Source: an uncultured Synechococcus sp. (GTDB taxonomy: Bacteria; Cyanobacteriota; Cyanobacteriia; PCC-6307; Cyanobiaceae). Taken from it: a DNA stretch of 33,341 bases. The notes below the pieces were generated by a model. The model ran no database searches. It was not told the DNA's origin and saw only the letters and a program-made list of their open reading frames with translations. The translations under genes were made by a program, and so were the position numbers. Shown here piece after piece: positions 17,409-25,555 of this stretch. The stretch is taken from NCBI GenBank assembly GCA_913052185.1, contig CAJXFG010000005.1, positions 1 to 33,341 on the forward strand, given 5' to 3'. Each line of letters opens with the position of its first letter. The stretch's first letter is position 1.

Positions 17409-18769
17409 GTCCGGATAGCCGTCACGAATCAGTCTTGATTCCTGGAACGTTGCCGTCTCAGAGTCGACTCAAAGGTATTGCCCGGCACTTCATCGGCCTC
17501 GTGCTGGTCGGTGTGCTGATCGGTCTGGCCTGTCTACCCCTGAATCTCGTGGATCGCGTTCAGGATCAGCTGTACGCCCTGATGCCGACCTCTGTAAACG
17601 GAAGCTGGACCTGGAAGGGACTGGTTATCGCCTGCATGCCTCTGGTGGTGATGCCGGTCCTGCTGCTGCTTCAAAGCGGTCCCTGGCAAGCGGGTGCCGG
17701 CTCGGGCATTCCCTCAACGATGAATGGGTTGGAGGATCCATCCCGTCTGCCGAAAGCCATGGCAGCACGCGGCACGGTTCAGCGTGGTGTGCTTTGGTCC
17801 ATCGCCACGGTGGCGATGTTCCCGCTTGGCAGGGAAGGTCCGGTCGTGCAGTTCGGGGCTGCGGTGGCACGCGCCTGCCATCGCCGCTTTCGCGACTGGC
17901 TCCCTTCTCTCAATGAACGCCAGATTGTCGCCATTGGAGGTGGTGCTGGACTGGCAGGCGGTTTCAACACGCCGCTTCTCGGTGCCGTGTTCATGCTCGA
18001 GGAACTCACCGCCGAGTACTCGATTGTGACCATCTGGCCAGCGCTCGTGATCAGCGTTGCTGCAGCAGGTCTCTCCAACGTCGGCGGAGAACCGATGTTT
18101 GGACTCGGAGTGCTCAACATCGCTACGCCGGAAGCCGAGCAATTGATGATGGCTTTTCCGATTGGAATCGTCTGTGGGCTCGTTGGTGGATTGTTCAACA
18201 AAGGGTTGGTCTGGCTCACAGGCCGACTGGCTCCCGTTGTGCGTCGCAGGCCCCTCCGGACAGGTCTCTATCTCGGTGCGGGACTCACAACCCTCGCTCT
18301 CCTGAGCTGGGGCACATCCACTGCTGACGGTGAATCACTCGTTCGTCAGCTGATTGAAGAGGGAATGCCCAATGCTCTCGGAGATCAAAACGACTTGATC
18401 ACCGGACTGACGAGCGTCTGGATCACGCTGGTCAGGGTGATTGGGCCGATGCTCGCACTCAGTCCGGGGGTTCCAGGCGGCCTGATTGACCCATCTCTGA
18501 CTTTCGGTGCAGTCCTGGGTTACACAATCTGCGCTGTGGCAGGGATCAGTTCCCAGCTTGGGATCGGCCTGGGGCTGGCGGCAGGTCTCTCGGGCGCCAC
18601 CCAATTGCCCCTTGTTTCGATTGTGTTCTCCTGGCGGCTTGCCGGAGACCAACAACTGTTTGCTGGTGTGGTGCTCGCTTCGGTGATGGCTGCCTACACC
18701 GGACGCCTCGTGTGCAGGGATCCGGTGTATCACGGCCTCAGCAAACTTCAGAGCGCACCACGGCGATAG
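17405..18769 (+). CDS. ClC-type chloride transporter
   Basis: A 454-residue membrane protein of the ClC family with about ten or more hydrophobic helices. The selectivity motifs are visible: [23 protein letters not shown] with the external gating Glu, and [17 protein letters not shown] in place of the usual GGIFAP-type loop. VFMLEELT keeps an acidic residue where H+/Cl- exchangers have their internal proton glutamate, so an antiporter is more likely than a channel; this is an inference. There is no CBS domain at the C-terminus. Its start overlaps recJ (ATGA). Its last 22 bases overlap psb30 on the other strand. The ion carried in the cell is not shown by sequence. Confidence 0.92.
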   Translation: MSPDSRHESVLIPGTLPSQSRLKGIARHFIGLVLVGVLIGLACLPLNLVDRVQDQLYALMPTSVNGSWTWKGLVIACMPLVVMPVLLLLQSGPWQAGAGSGIPSTMNGLEDPSRLPKAMAARGTVQRGVLWSIATVAMFPLGREGPVVQFGAAVARACHRRFRDWLPSLNERQIVAIGGGAGLAGGFNTPLLGAVFMLEELTAEYSIVTIWPALVISVAAAGLSNVGGEPMFGLGVLNIATPEAEQLMMAFPIGIVCGLVGGLFNKGLVWLTGRLAPVVRRRPLRTGLYLGAGLTTLALLSWGTSTADGESLVRQLIEEGMPNALGDQNDLITGLTSVWITLVRVIGPMLALSPGVPGGLIDPSLTFGAVLGYTICAVAGISSQLGIGLGLAAGLSGATQLPLVSIVFSWRLAGDQQLFAGVVLASVMAAYTGRLVCRDPVYHGLSKLQSAPRR

Positions 18770-18855
18770 AAGAGAATGAAGATGACAGCGGGGCCGGCCA
18801 GTGTGATCAGGGCCAGTGCCGCGAAATTGGCGATCAGGTGGAAATCGAGTCCCAT
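18748..18855 (-). CDS. psb30: Photosystem II reaction center protein Psb30 (Ycf12)
   Basis: A 35-residue gene missed by the ORF track. The product, [20 protein letters not shown] followed by [15 protein letters not shown], is a single membrane span with the AGP..IF....RRG.L ending typical of Psb30/Ycf12. Psb30 is a small peripheral subunit of photosystem II near cytochrome b559 and PsbJ, supporting stability of the complex in strong light. The start is ATG at 18855 and the stop TGA at 18750-18748 lies inside the 3' end of the convergent ClC gene. The gene stands alone, transcribed away from the YkgJ-type gene. Confidence is high because every codon is clean and the motif is specific. Confidence 0.93.
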   Translation of the reverse strand: MGLDFHLIANFAALALITLAGPAVIFILFYRRGAL

Positions 18856-18990
18856 GAAACGAAAGCAGATGAGCGGCATGTTGCCTTATGCAGGCTACGA
18901 GGCTTTGACCCTCCACGTACAGCCGCAAATGAACCACTGTGATGGCTTGTCACAGCCGCCACCGCTGACCGCTCGCTGTGAGGGTTTCTC
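18856..18990. promoter_or_regulatory. Divergent promoter region psb30 / YkgJ-type gene
   Basis: This 135-base gap holds the promoters of psb30 (minus) and the Cys-cluster gene (plus). It contains a perfect dyad, CTGTGA-N7-TCACAG, at 18937-18955. A TGCATAAGG on the minus strand could be part of a psb30 -10 box, without a good -35. No start-proximal Shine-Dalgarno sequence is obvious for psb30. Confidence 0.35.
18937..18955. repeat. 6-bp dyad CTGTGA-N7-TCACAG, possible operator
   Basis: Perfect inverted repeat about 80 bases upstream of the psb30 start codon and 36 bases upstream of the YkgJ-type start. The half-sites equal those of CRP-family regulators (TGTGA...TCACA), but the spacer is 7 bases instead of the usual 6, so binding by such a regulator is doubtful. 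It could equally be a transcript hairpin. Confidence 0.35.
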
Positions 18991-19359
18991 GTGACGCGCA
19001 CAGGTCAGCGTTGGTCCTGCTTGGAACAGTGCGGTGCCTGCTGCCGACTGGCACCGGATGAACGCCCGGAGGCGGTAGAGGCACTCGATTCCGCACAGCA
19101 ACAGCAATATCTGTCAATGGTGGGTCCCGATGGGTGGTGCATCCATTTCGACAGCGGTTCAAGGCGTTGTCGCATCTATGAATCGCGTCCTGATTTCTGT
19201 CGAGTCAGCAGCCTCTGCAGCTTGTTCGACATCGACCCCGAGCAGGCGGATCCATTCGCAATCGCCTGCTGCCGGCAGCAGATCCGATCCGTCCATGGCG
19301 GTCGCAGTCGCGAACTGCGTAAGTTCGAACGTCTCATCCGCTCCACGGACCCTCTGTGA
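18991..19359 (+). CDS. YkgJ-family cysteine cluster protein
   Basis: A 122-residue protein with the cysteine pattern of the YkgJ (CxxCxxxxCC) family: CLEQCGACCRL near residue 10, then CIHFD....RCRIYESRPDFCR and a later CC in IACCRQQ. Eight or more cysteines suggest a zinc or iron-sulfur site. The family's function is not settled. The start is a GTG at 18991, following the divergent promoter region shared with psb30. The stop overlaps the first UPF0016 gene as ATGA, so the two are probably expressed together, and a link between the metal-binding protein and a cation transporter is a reasonable guess. It is soluble, with no signal peptide. Confidence 0.85.
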   Translation: MTRTGQRWSCLEQCGACCRLAPDERPEAVEALDSAQQQQYLSMVGPDGWCIHFDSGSRRCRIYESRPDFCRVSSLCSLFDIDPEQADPFAIACCRQQIRSVHGGRSRELRKFERLIRSTDPL

Positions 19360-19688
19360 TGACTGATTCCGGCACCACACAACGTCCTGGTTTCGCGACG
19401 GTCCTGCTGACGACGTTCACAACGGTTTTTCTGGCTGAGCTCGGCGATAAAACCCAGCTGGCCACGCTTCTGCTTTCTGCGCAATCAGGGCAGCCCTGGC
19501 TTGTGTTCAGTGGTGCTGCGCTGGCCTTGATCTGTTCAAGCCTGGTCGGGGTGCTGGTGGGCCGCTGGCTCTCCACGGTGATGCAACCTGAGCGGCTTGA
19601 ACAGATGGCAGGCCTGCTGATGCTTGGTCTCGGACTCTGGCTTGGATCCCAGGCCTTGCAGTCACTGATCTCCGCAAACCCTGTCTGA
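19356..19688 (+). CDS. UPF0016 (TMEM165/GDT1) half-size cation transporter, first copy
   Basis: A 110-residue membrane protein with about three hydrophobic helices and one copy of the family signature ELGDKTQ (FLAELGDKTQLATLLL). Full-length members such as Synechocystis Mnx have about 200 residues and two such motifs in inverted repeats. This is therefore a half transporter that must pair with itself or with the next gene. UPF0016 proteins move Mn2+ or Ca2+ out of the cytosol; in cyanobacteria manganese export across the thylakoid membrane is established for Mnx. The start overlaps the YkgJ-type stop (ATGA), and the second half gene follows 40 bp downstream. Confidence 0.88.
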   Translation: MMTDSGTTQRPGFATVLLTTFTTVFLAELGDKTQLATLLLSAQSGQPWLVFSGAALALICSSLVGVLVGRWLSTVMQPERLEQMAGLLMLGLGLWLGSQALQSLISANPV

Positions 19689-19728
19689 AGGGATCCACTG
19701 ACCGATCTGCCTTGAACGTCTCCACTCC

Positions 19729-20034
19729 ATGAATCTGACCCTGCTTCTCTCCACGTTCGCCACAGTCTTCCTTGCAGAGCTCGGTGACAAGACGCAGTTG
19801 GCAACCGTGGCCATCAGTGGCACCTCCAACAGGCCCTTTGCCGTGTTCGTCGGTTCATCCTCAGCGCTTGTGCTGGCAAGCCTGATCGGTGCCATTGCGG
19901 GTGGTTCCCTCTCGAATGTTGTGCCTGCCGACTGGTTGCAGCTTCTGGCATCGCTTGGATTTCTGGGAATCGGAGTGAAGCTGCTTTGGCCGTTGCTCAG
20001 CGGAACGGAGTCTGCTGCGGCCGCTGACGAGTGA
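19729..20034 (+). CDS. UPF0016 (TMEM165/GDT1) half-size cation transporter, second copy
   Basis: A 101-residue membrane protein with three hydrophobic helices and one FLAELGDKTQLATVAI motif, closely resembling the gene just upstream. The pair looks like a split version of the two-domain manganese exporter, forming a hetero-oligomer of two different halves. The opposed topology expected of such halves cannot be proven by eye. A short tail (SAAAADE) ends the protein. The start is ATG at 19729. A 122-base gap follows before the RNase R-like gene. The metal carried (Mn2+ or Ca2+) is inferred from the family. Confidence 0.88.
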   Translation: MNLTLLLSTFATVFLAELGDKTQLATVAISGTSNRPFAVFVGSSSALVLASLIGAIAGGSLSNVVPADWLQLLASLGFLGIGVKLLWPLLSGTESAAAADE

Positions 20035-20121
20035 TCCTGCGCAGGTGCCAGGTGCTCGTAAGATTGAGAAATCAAGGGATGACGCGGTCTTCCGCTGCAC
20101 GCGCACCCGAGATGATTCCTC

Positions 20122-20138
20122 CCGGTCCTGAAGGCCGG
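20122..20138 (+). other. Hairpin in the leader of the RNase R-like gene
   Basis: CCGGTC-CTGAA-GGCCGG forms a 6-bp stem with a 5-base loop (one T-G pair), 19 bases before the start codon at 20157. No T-run follows, so it is not a normal terminator. It could affect ribosome access or be chance. The whole 20035-20156 gap shows no other feature. Confidence 0.3.
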
Positions 20139-20156
20139 TTCCCGTAAAACGCTCCG

Positions 20157-22526
20157 ATGAAATTCACGGTCGCTGACCTGCTCGATCAGGTGCCTGATGA
20201 GGGCAACCTTGAGACCGCCAAGCTTGAAAAGATCCTCCGACTGACCAATCGTTCAGAGAAACAGTCTCTTGAGCTTGCGCTTCAAGGTCTCAAGCGACTT
20301 GGAATCCTCGATCTCGACAGCGATGGGCTCATTTGCCGAGGTGCTGCCGAGGATCTGGTTGAAGCACGTCTTCGCTGCAGCAGCAAGGGATTCTGTTTTG
20401 CGATCCGCGATGACGGTGGAGATGACATCTACATCCGTGACCACCAGCTCAATCACGCCTGGAACGGCGACCGGGTTCTGGTGAGACTGACACGCGAGGG
20501 CGGCCGTCGCCGATCACCAGAGGGAGGTGTGCAGTGCATTCTTGAACGATCCACCACAAGCCTGCTCGCTGCGGTGGAGCAACAGGATGAAAAGGTTGTT
20601 GCCGTTCCACTTGACGACCGCCTTCTGGCCACGATTGAACTCACCCCTGAGGATGCCAGCCATGCCGAAAAACCCATCGGTGAAGCTGTTGCCGAGGTGG
20701 TGCTGGATCGCTATCCGATCGCACAGTTTCCCGCACAAGGCCACGTCGCACGATCTCTGCCTCTTGACGGAGGTTCTGGAGCAGATCGTGAGTTGATGCT
20801 CACGAAGGCCAACCTTCATCAGCGTCAGACGCCGCCCCGCGCAAGTTTCAAAACTCCATCTCCCAAAAAACGCGAGGATCTCAGCGAACAGCCTGCGCTC
20901 TTGCTCAAAGGTTGGTCAGCCGTTGATGCACCAGCACTTCCGGCTGTTCACGTCATTCCGCATGAGGGGGGAACGCGTCTTTGGATTCACACCCCCGCGA
21001 TCGCCGAGCGTCTGAGCCCCGGAAACAGTTACGACCACTGGCTTCTCGATCAATCGGAAAGCCTTTGTCTCGGCGGACACTGGCTGCCTCTGCTCAGCCC
21101 TTCCCTGGCCAAGGCCAGCACATTTGCAGTCGGTGACGTTCAGGACGCTGTTTCGCTTCGTCTGGATGTGGGTCCTGATGGAGAATGGCGTGACTGGGAG
21201 TTCTGCCTGAGCAGGGTTCGCCCTGTTGCGGAAGTCAAGGCCGAAGCCCTCACGGCCCTTGAATCGCGCAAGCCGAAATCCAGAGCTGTTCCTGCCGCCC
21301 TGAAGCCGATCAAGGACCAGATCGGGCAGCTGGAAACACTGCTCTTCTGTGCCAAAAGTCTTGATGAAGCTGATCGTTCGGAAGGCCGGATCGAACTGAA
21401 TCTCAAGCGTGCTCAGGCTGATGATCTGGGTGACCTCAACACCATTTCGCCGGATGGGGATGGTCAGACCTGGGCAACGCCCCTGACAGTGAGTTGCCCC
21501 AATTCGATTCTCTCCGTGCTGATCCGGCATGCCCATCGTGTTTGGGAAGAACACAGTCGGCAGCTCGGTTTGCCAGCGATTCTTCTTGATGCACCACCGC
21601 CGGATGATTCCGCGCTCAATGACGTTGCCAAAGCTGCTGTGGCGCTGGAGGTGCCCCTCCAGCTGGACGAGGATGGAGGAGCTCCGACCCCTTCCGAACT
21701 GGCACTGGCGCTGGCGACGAGCGACTCAAGTCATGTGCTCAATCTGCAGTTGAGGCAGATCCTGCCGGAGAGTTTCTACCGGGTTTCTGACACCATCAAG
21801 GTTGCCAACCCCGATGGATCTGAGGCGTCACCCAGCGACTCCACCAGCGACCAGAGCGCAGCCGAAGAGGAGTGCAGCAGCGACGCCGAAACGTCTGCTG
21901 AACAACGCTTCATTCCTTGCGCGCCTTGGTGCTGCCCGACCCTGCATCAAGCCGACGTCATCAATCAGCAGGTTCTGTGTCTCCTATTGAACGAAGGGAA
22001 GGACAGGCCAACGGTGCGGCACAAAACCAAGGTGAAACTGGGTGCTAAAGGCGTTGCCACGTCCGTCAGCTGGCCTCTGTTCACGGCCTCTCAGGATCAG
22101 AAAATCCTCGACATGCTCCGTGAACGAACGATTCAGCGTTTGAACGCGCGTCGTCGCCAGGTTGATGAACTCAAACGCGATGTGCTGGCCATGACCAAGG
22201 CCCGCAGTGCAGAGCCAATGTTGGATCAACAGCAGACCGGCGTGATCAGTGGAGTTCAGAGCTACGGATTCTTTGTTGAAATTGCACCATCAATGGTTGA
22301 AGGTCTCGTGCACGTCAGTTCGTTGAATGACGATTGGTATGAGTACCGTTCACGGCAGAATCGTCTCGTTGGTCGCAGAAGCCGCCGCGTCTACCAGTTG
22401 GGTGACAGCGTTGATGTGAAAGTTCTCAAGGTCGATGTGCTCAGAAATCAGATCGATCTTGAAGTGGTTCCGACGACGGCACCTGTATCGGACGATCCCC
22501 TGCCGGTGGCTGTGAGCGAGGAATGA
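20157..22526 (+). CDS. RNase II/R-family protein with degenerate active site (Zam-type)
   Basis: A 789-residue protein laid out like RNase R: N-terminal helix-turn-helix (KLEKILRLTNRSEKQSLELA), cold-shock-like region, RNB core and a strong C-terminal S1 domain from about residue 693 (GVISGVQSYGFFVEI...GLVHVSSLNDDWY). In active enzymes the RNB core has DGEDARDFDDA, whose aspartates hold the catalytic metal. Here the matching stretch (residues 249-262) reads LLLKGWSAVDAPAL, so most ligands are gone. The SPIRRYxD motif is also replaced, by CCPTLHQAD at 592-600. The fold around both is well kept. A Ser/Asp/Glu-rich insertion lies near residues 555-582. I think it belongs to the group named Zam in Synechocystis (acetazolamide resistance), probably RNA-binding but not nucleolytic. 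The ubiX start overlaps its stop (ATGA). Confidence 0.82.
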   Translation: MKFTVADLLDQVPDEGNLETAKLEKILRLTNRSEKQSLELALQGLKRLGILDLDSDGLICRGAAEDLVEARLRCSSKGFCFAIRDDGGDDIYIRDHQLNHAWNGDRVLVRLTREGGRRRSPEGGVQCILERSTTSLLAAVEQQDEKVVAVPLDDRLLATIELTPEDASHAEKPIGEAVAEVVLDRYPIAQFPAQGHVARSLPLDGGSGADRELMLTKANLHQRQTPPRASFKTPSPKKREDLSEQPALLLKGWSAVDAPALPAVHVIPHEGGTRLWIHTPAIAERLSPGNSYDHWLLDQSESLCLGGHWLPLLSPSLAKASTFAVGDVQDAVSLRLDVGPDGEWRDWEFCLSRVRPVAEVKAEALTALESRKPKSRAVPAALKPIKDQIGQLETLLFCAKSLDEADRSEGRIELNLKRAQADDLGDLNTISPDGDGQTWATPLTVSCPNSILSVLIRHAHRVWEEHSRQLGLPAILLDAPPPDDSALNDVAKAAVALEVPLQLDEDGGAPTPSELALALATSDSSHVLNLQLRQILPESFYRVSDTIKVANPDGSEASPSDSTSDQSAAEEECSSDAETSAEQRFIPCAPWCCPTLHQADVINQQVLCLLLNEGKDRPTVRHKTKVKLGAKGVATSVSWPLFTASQDQKILDMLRERTIQRLNARRRQVDELKRDVLAMTKARSAEPMLDQQQTGVISGVQSYGFFVEIAPSMVEGLVHVSSLNDDWYEYRSRQNRLVGRRSRRVYQLGDSVDVKVLKVDVLRNQIDLEVVPTTAPVSDDPLPVAVSEE

Positions 22527-23131
22527 TTCCTTATGTGATCGGCATCAGCGGAGCCTCTGCACAACAGCTGGCTGAACGCACACTGCAGTGGATGCTGCGC
22601 CGCGATCTCAGCGTGCATGTGATCCTCAGCAAGGGAGCTCACGGGGTCTGGCGTGCTGAACGATCGATTTCGGTCCCGGTGGATCCAAAACTTCAGGAGC
22701 GTTTCTGGCGGGAGCGTCTTGGCGTCAATCAGGGTCAACTGGTCTGTCACCGCTGGGACGATCAATCAGCCCTTGTGGCCAGTGGCAGCGTTCTCACCAA
22801 AGGCATGGTGGTTGTGCCCTGTTCCATGGGCACCGTTGGTCGTCTGGCAGCAGGTCTGGCGGGTGACCTGCTCGAACGCTGTGCTGATGTGCACCTGAAG
22901 GAAGCTCGCCCTCTCGTGATTGCACCGCGGGAAATGCCCTGGAACCTGCTTCATCTGCGCAACCTCACCACACTGGCGGAAGCGGGAGCCAGAATTGCAC
23001 CTCCGATCCCAGCCTGGTACACCCAGCCGGAAAGCATCGACGACATGCTCGATTTTCTGGTGATGCGTCTGTTTGATTCTCTGGGCGAATCCCTCACTGA
23101 TCAGAAACGTTGGCAGGGTCCTCAGACATGA
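22523..23131 (+). CDS. ubiX: Flavin prenyltransferase UbiX
   Basis: A 202-residue flavoprotein that prenylates FMN with dimethylallyl phosphate to make the cofactor of UbiD-type decarboxylases, here presumably for plastoquinone synthesis. It shows IGISGASA near the N-terminus (FMN phosphate loop), VVVPCSMGTVGRLAAGLAGDLLERCADVHLKE (family core, shown in part), PLVIAPREMPWNLLHLRNL and PPIPAWYTQP at the end. Length and motif order are standard. It starts within the stop of the RNase R-like gene (ATGA). It ends within the start of the two-TM protein (ATGA), so it is the middle of a tightly coupled set. Confidence 0.94.
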   Translation: MIPYVIGISGASAQQLAERTLQWMLRRDLSVHVILSKGAHGVWRAERSISVPVDPKLQERFWRERLGVNQGQLVCHRWDDQSALVASGSVLTKGMVVVPCSMGTVGRLAAGLAGDLLERCADVHLKEARPLVIAPREMPWNLLHLRNLTTLAEAGARIAPPIPAWYTQPESIDDMLDFLVMRLFDSLGESLTDQKRWQGPQT

Positions 23132-23634
23132 CGCCACTGCAACGTCTGCTGCTGATCCCCTGTCTTTCCCCGCTTTTGGTGACGCTGCTGGTTGGCGGTC
23201 TCAATCTCGGAAAGGCAGGAAGCCTTCGCATCCTCACCTGGGAGCTCCCCACACTTCCCATCGGTGTGTGGATGGCTCTCGCTGCAACAACCGGTGCCGT
23301 CCTCGGTTCTGGCGGAGTGTTGGCCGCCGGATCGCCCTCAGCTCAGCAACCCCTGCAGCGTGAGGTGCGTCGCCCCTTCACTTGGGAGGGAGAACCGCCC
23401 GAAACAGATTCTCAGCGAGCAGCCACGTCTGCCGCCACCATGCCCTGGCCCGAGAGGGATGTCCGTGATCCGGCCCCCACTGTGTCCGTGCCGTTCAGAG
23501 TGATCCGTACCGGTCGCTCCACAGGCGAGCGTGTTGTCCGGTCGGATGCGGCCGAACAATCTGGCGAGCAACCAGCTCAGACCTCGGCAACGGCCCTTGA
23601 CGACTGGAATGATCCAATTCCCATGGATTGGTAA
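23128..23634 (+). CDS. Conserved two-transmembrane hypothetical protein
   Basis: A 168-residue protein with two N-terminal membrane spans (LLLIPCLSPLLVTLLVGGLN and GVWMALAATTGAVLGSGGVLAA) forming a hairpin, followed by a polar, Pro/Glu/Arg-rich tail of about 110 residues without visible domain. The hairpin resembles LapA-like membrane proteins, but the similarity is weak and I do not assign a family. The start is ATG at 23128, overlapping the ubiX stop; the ORF-track start at 23110 lies inside ubiX. The tail ends in DDWNDPIPMDW, an acidic-aromatic motif that may be a binding peptide. No function is known to me. Confidence 0.72.
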   Translation: MTPLQRLLLIPCLSPLLVTLLVGGLNLGKAGSLRILTWELPTLPIGVWMALAATTGAVLGSGGVLAAGSPSAQQPLQREVRRPFTWEGEPPETDSQRAATSAATMPWPERDVRDPAPTVSVPFRVIRTGRSTGERVVRSDAAEQSGEQPAQTSATALDDWNDPIPMDW

Positions 23635-23689
23635 AAGCTGGTATCAAGTGCCCAGGTCTGTCTACAGTCCCGCGAGCGATCGTTGTCCG

Positions 23690-24400
23690 GTGAGCGAAAC
23701 CCCCGACACCCCTGCCAAGTCCGAAGCGCCTGCAAAGCCACAGAAGGCTGCTGGGGCCAAGGGTTCATCGGAAAAGGACGTTCCCATTAAGACGGACAAG
23801 TCCAAAACTCCGCCAGCACCGGAACTATCTTCCACGCCCGCAGACGTTGCCAAGCCATCTGAGAAGGCAACTGACGCCAAAGCCGGTCAAGCTGACAAGG
23901 CAGTCAGTGCTCCTAAACAGGCCGCGACTGAGAAAGCCGCTCAACCCAGCAAAACTGTCGAACCCGACAAAGCGGCCAAAGCGGCGAAAGCCGACACTTC
24001 AGACAAACCGGCCAAGCCGGCAAAGCCGGCTGCGAAACCCAAACCTGAAGACAAACCCTTTGCAGCGTTTATTCAGGATGACCTGCTGCCATCTCTGACC
24101 AAAGCCCTCACTGAACGTCAGCATCCGCCAATCAGCCTCGAGCTTGTTGAAGGCGAGCGACCTGTGGTGGGAGGCAACTGCTGGATGGTTCAAGGAGAGC
24201 TCTCAGCAGGACGTCGGTTCTGGCTTTGCTTTGAATCCGATGCGATCACTTCAGGCAAAACAATTGCCCTGGCTGAATCCGGCTCAGATCCCAGCCTGCT
24301 CGAATCGTTCCTGATCGATGAGAAACGCATCAATCAGGCCCTGCTGGAATCCCGATTACTCCAACGCCTGAATGGTCAGAAGTGGTTTGGAGGCAACTGA
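23690..24400 (+). CDS. DUF2996 family protein with Lys/Ala/Pro-rich N-terminal region
   Basis: A 236-residue protein with two parts. The first 120 or so residues are low complexity, with repeated AKP, DKA and KAA units (for example AKPAKPAAKPKPEDKP), likely disordered and basic. The C-terminal 110 residues (KPFAAFIQDDLLPSLTKAL onward) form the globular domain known as DUF2996 in cyanobacteria, function unknown. The ORF track starts at 23531, overlapping the previous gene by about 100 bp in another frame. I choose the GTG at 23690 (MSETPDTPAKSE), since nothing before it looks coding. The gene lies 55 bp after the two-TM gene and 72 bp before acsF. Confidence 0.75.
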   Translation: MSETPDTPAKSEAPAKPQKAAGAKGSSEKDVPIKTDKSKTPPAPELSSTPADVAKPSEKATDAKAGQADKAVSAPKQAATEKAAQPSKTVEPDKAAKAAKADTSDKPAKPAKPAAKPKPEDKPFAAFIQDDLLPSLTKALTERQHPPISLELVEGERPVVGGNCWMVQGELSAGRRFWLCFESDAITSGKTIALAESGSDPSLLESFLIDEKRINQALLESRLLQRLNGQKWFGGN

Positions 24401-24472
24401 TCCAATGGGTAACAGCCACCCCCGTCTGCGTCCTGACTCCACTTACGATGGCTTGAAGACACGCTAGATCCC

Positions 24473-25555
24473 ATGGTGCCTCCTACCGCTGTCACAGACG
24501 CGAAATCCGGGAGCTCCGGTGTTGCCGTGAAGGATCCGGTCAAGGACACGATCCTGACGCCGCGCTTCTACACGACGGATTTTGAGGCCATGGCTGACAT
24601 GGATCTCCGGCCCAACGAGGCCGAGCTCGAAGCGATCTGCGAAGAGTTCCGCAAGGACTACAACCGTCATCATTTCGTGCGAAACGATGAATTTGAAGGC
24701 GCAGCCGACAAGCTTGATCCAGAAACTCGTCGAGTGTTCATCGAGTTCCTCGAACAGAGTTGCACCTCTGAATTTTCCGGTTTCCTGCTTTACAAGGAAC
24801 TGAGTCGTCGCATCAAGGCACGCAACCCACTGCTGGCTGAGTGTTTCGCACATATGGCGCGGGACGAAGCCCGACATGCAGGCTTTCTCAACAAGTCAAT
24901 GAGTGATTTCGGGTTGCAACTCGACCTGGGATTTCTGACAGCCAACAAGAAATACACCTTCTTCAAACCCAAATTCATTTTCTACGCCACCTACCTTTCA
25001 GAAAAGATCGGTTACTGGCGATACATTGCTATTTTCAGGCATCTCGAACAACACCCTGAGAGCAAAATCTTCCCAATTTTCAATTTCTTTGAGAATTGGT
25101 GTCAGGACGAGAATCGTCATGGAGATTTCTTCGATGCGCTGATGAAATCTCAGCCCGACACTGTTCGCGGACTGCGTGCACGACTGTGGTGTCGATTCTT
25201 CCTGTTGGCCGTCTTCGCGACGATGTACGTCCGCGACGTCGCTCGCAAGGAGTTTTATGAAGCACTTGGTCTGGATGCCCGCGAATATGACCGCATGGTG
25301 ATCGACAAAACCAACGAAACTTCAGCTCGTGTATTCCCAGTCGTTCTGGACGTGAAAAATCCACGGTTCTATGAGCGCCTGGAAAACATCGTCAACAACA
25401 ATGAATCTCTGGAATCGGTTGACAAGAGTTCCTCACCTGCACCGTTCAAGTTTGTGCGCAAGCTGCCTCACTGGATCGGTAATGGTATTGAGATGGCGTC
25501 TCTGTTCCTGATGTCTCCCGTTCGCAGCGAGAACTATCAGCCCAGTGTGCGCTGA
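24473..25555 (+). CDS. acsF: Mg-protoporphyrin IX monomethyl ester oxidative cyclase
   Basis: A 360-residue diiron enzyme that uses oxygen to close the fifth ring of chlorophyll, making divinyl protochlorophyllide. The motif set is clear: [12 protein letters not shown] near the N-terminus, the first iron ligand helix in [19 protein letters not shown], the [13 protein letters not shown] type motif in [11 protein letters not shown], and the second in [16 protein letters not shown]. Length is normal. The start is ATG at 24473, with a 72-base leader. The stop overlaps the tldD start by one base (TGATG). The partner subunit Ycf54 is encoded 7 kb away in this window. Marine Synechococcus rely on this aerobic route. 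Confidence 0.96.
   Translation: MVPPTAVTDAKSGSSGVAVKDPVKDTILTPRFYTTDFEAMADMDLRPNEAELEAICEEFRKDYNRHHFVRNDEFEGAADKLDPETRRVFIEFLEQSCTSEFSGFLLYKELSRRIKARNPLLAECFAHMARDEARHAGFLNKSMSDFGLQLDLGFLTANKKYTFFKPKFIFYATYLSEKIGYWRYIAIFRHLEQHPESKIFPIFNFFENWCQDENRHGDFFDALMKSQPDTVRGLRARLWCRFFLLAVFATMYVRDVARKEFYEALGLDAREYDRMVIDKTNETSARVFPVVLDVKNPRFYERLENIVNNNESLESVDKSSSPAPFKFVRKLPHWIGNGIEMASLFLMSPVRSENYQPSVR

Noticed and set aside
20122-20138. Hairpin as a terminator for the UPF0016 genes
   Set aside because: No T-run follows, and it sits only 19 bases before the next start codon.
20916-21554. Minus-strand 212-aa ORF opposite the RNase R-like gene
   Set aside because: Antisense shadow; the plus-strand frame has the recognisable RNB and S1 fold.
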